DNA of 6,292 bases. Origin: JASFUX01 sp050050115. Lineage in GTDB: Bacteria > Pseudomonadota > Alphaproteobacteria > Caulobacterales > Maricaulaceae. Every line of letters begins with the position of its first letter. Position 1 is the stretch's first letter. Below, piece after piece: positions 5,682 through 6,292 of the stretch. The stretch covers positions 1-6,292 of the forward strand of contig JASFUX010000206.1 in the NCBI GenBank assembly GCA_050050115.1, written 5' to 3'. The translations under genes and the position numbers were made by a program. A model generated the notes under the pieces. It had not been told where the DNA came from. It searched no databases and was given only the letters and a program-made list of their open reading frames with translations.

Positions 5682-6003
5682 GCCGTCGCGCTGGCGCCTT
5701 TGGTCCCGCCTTGGCGAGGGCTGCTTTCAGCGAATGATCTGCGATCACGCGTCCAGTATGCAGCGCGACGCGAAGAGGGCGGACAAGTTGAACCTACCCT
5801 CGGGAGAGCGGCTTTCGCTTATCCCTCTCGCAACGATGCTCGCGCTGCTCGTTCGAATGCTCGCGCCGATCGAGATGCTCAAGACGCCCTCCCCACCCGC
5901 CTACGCCGAAGCAAAACTTCGGCTTCGGCCGGGCAAGCAAGGGGAGGGGCTGGAACGATAGCGGTTCGCGAGCCGATTCACTCGAAACGTATACGAACCA
6001 GTC
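5682..6003. other. Gene-free gap holding a palindromic repeat
   Basis: These 322 bases separate the small membrane-protein gene from the convergent cytochrome gene. Plus-strand open frames from 5700 and 5734 pass through it, but they lack ribosome sites and family-like sequence and run into the palindrome. No T-tract hairpin is seen for either neighbour. Apart from the nested repeat at 5887-5948, the only other structure is an 8-bp palindrome, CGTATACG (5988-5995), and a loose GGTTCG/CGAACC pair (5963-5968 with 5994-5999) just before the cytochrome stop. Confidence 0.6.
5887..5948. repeat. Nested palindrome, likely a dispersed intergenic repeat
   Basis: An outer 8-bp stem, CCCTCCCC (5887-5894) with GGGGAGGG (5941-5948), encloses a CCCG/CGGG pair (5896-5899 with 5930-5933). 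Inside that is a perfect 7-bp hairpin, GCCGAAG (5905-5911) with CTTCGGC (5917-5923). A duplicated CTTCGG (5917-5928) gives the inner arm an alternative 8-bp pairing, GCCGAAGC (5905-5912) with GCTTCGGC (5922-5929). C-rich/G-rich outer arms around a GAAGC-type core, in a gap between convergent genes, are typical of small non-coding repeats scattered in GC-rich proteobacterial genomes. Only one copy is visible here, so the multicopy nature is inferred. A role as a bidirectional terminator or transcript-end structure is possible. Confidence 0.55.
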
Positions 6004-6292
6004 TCAGTCTTCTTCACGTTTCGGATAGTAGGGGAAGCGCGTCACGCCCATTTGCGGCAGGCCTGGCTTGAACTCCTGATGGCAGTCCTGACAGGTCTCC
6101 ACGAGGGCGTCGCCGACCGCGCTCAAGCGCTCCTGGTCGCGGTTTTCGATGGCGTCGAGCGCCTGGATCGCGCTTTCGCGCATGTCGAGAGTGTAGCGCC
6201 GCCAGTCGTCGTTGTTCACCCACTCGGCGTCGCTGGCGCCGGCGCCGGGCGTGGTGACGAGCGTCGCGGCCGCGATCAGGTTGATCGCGTCC
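6004..6292 (-). CDS. C-type cytochrome with a C-terminal CXXCH haem site, 5' end missing
   Basis: The frame enters from the right edge and ends at the TGA at 6006-6004, giving 95 visible residues. The haem c motif CQDCH (visible residues 67-71, bases 6079-6093) lies 24 residues before the end. It is followed by QEFKPGLP, much as in class II (cytochrome c' / c556-like) proteins, where CXXCH ends the last helix. The preceding residues about 28-66 read as amphipathic helices (DWRRYTLDMRESAIQALDAI and ERLSAVGDALVETC). That fits a helical-bundle cytochrome working in electron transfer in the periplasm. The GTG at 6219 is probably internal, because the open frame continues upstream to the edge. The signal peptide and the usual axial Met or other ligand region would be outside the window. 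The exact class is inferred; the haem attachment site is plain. Confidence 0.85.
   Translation of the reverse strand, partial: DAINLIAAATLVTTPGAGASDAEWVNNDDWRRYTLDMRESAIQALDAIENRDQERLSAVGDALVETCQDCHQEFKPGLPQMGVTRFPYYPKREED

Noticed and set aside
5700..6071. Plus-strand frames from 5700 and 5734 in the gap before the cytochrome
   Set aside because: No Shine-Dalgarno site at useful spacing, low-complexity Arg/Ala content, passage through the palindromic repeat, and (for the first) overlap with the antisense of the haem motif. The frame from 5734 has one hydrophobic stretch but nothing else to support it.

Overview
The window is GC-rich and densely coded on both strands. It looks like chromosomal DNA of an alphaproteobacterium. 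The basis is the high G+C, the two-lipoprotein surface operon, the RmuC sequence type, the soluble PQQ sugar dehydrogenase and the class II-like cytochrome c. No marker gene fixes the genus, so this placement is an impression. I see no rRNA, tRNA, CRISPR array, transposase or phage gene.

Layout. (1) Positions 1-1701, plus strand: a tightly coupled cluster with stop/start overlaps at both junctions. It holds the 3' end of an unrecognised protein, a lipoprotein whose C-terminal domain is a paralogue of that first protein, and a lipoprotein with an intact M23 (LytM) zinc-peptidase domain. A strong hairpin with a T-tract closes it at about 1736-1766. (2) Positions 1816-2595, minus strand: a TylF/MycF-type O-methyltransferase, convergent with the first operon. 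(3) Positions 2789-3943, minus strand: an exported PQQ-dependent aldose sugar dehydrogenase of the YliI/Asd type. (4) Positions 4122-5294, minus strand: the DNA recombination protein RmuC. (5) Positions 5430-5681, plus strand: a small protein with two membrane segments, divergent from rmuC. (6) Positions 5682-6003: a gene-free gap with a roughly 62-bp nested palindrome that looks like a dispersed intergenic repeat. (7) Positions 6004-6292, minus strand: the 3' part of a c-type cytochrome with one CXXCH haem site near its C-terminus, running off the right edge.

How the genes work together. Only the first three genes are clearly a functional unit. All probably act in the cell envelope, and the unrecognised paralogous domain has two conserved cysteines and sits next to a peptidoglycan hydrolase-like lipoprotein. 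This is the best candidate for something undescribed. The remaining genes look like independent transcription units (envelope or redox metabolism, small-molecule methylation, DNA maintenance). I found no defence, secretion or mobile system.
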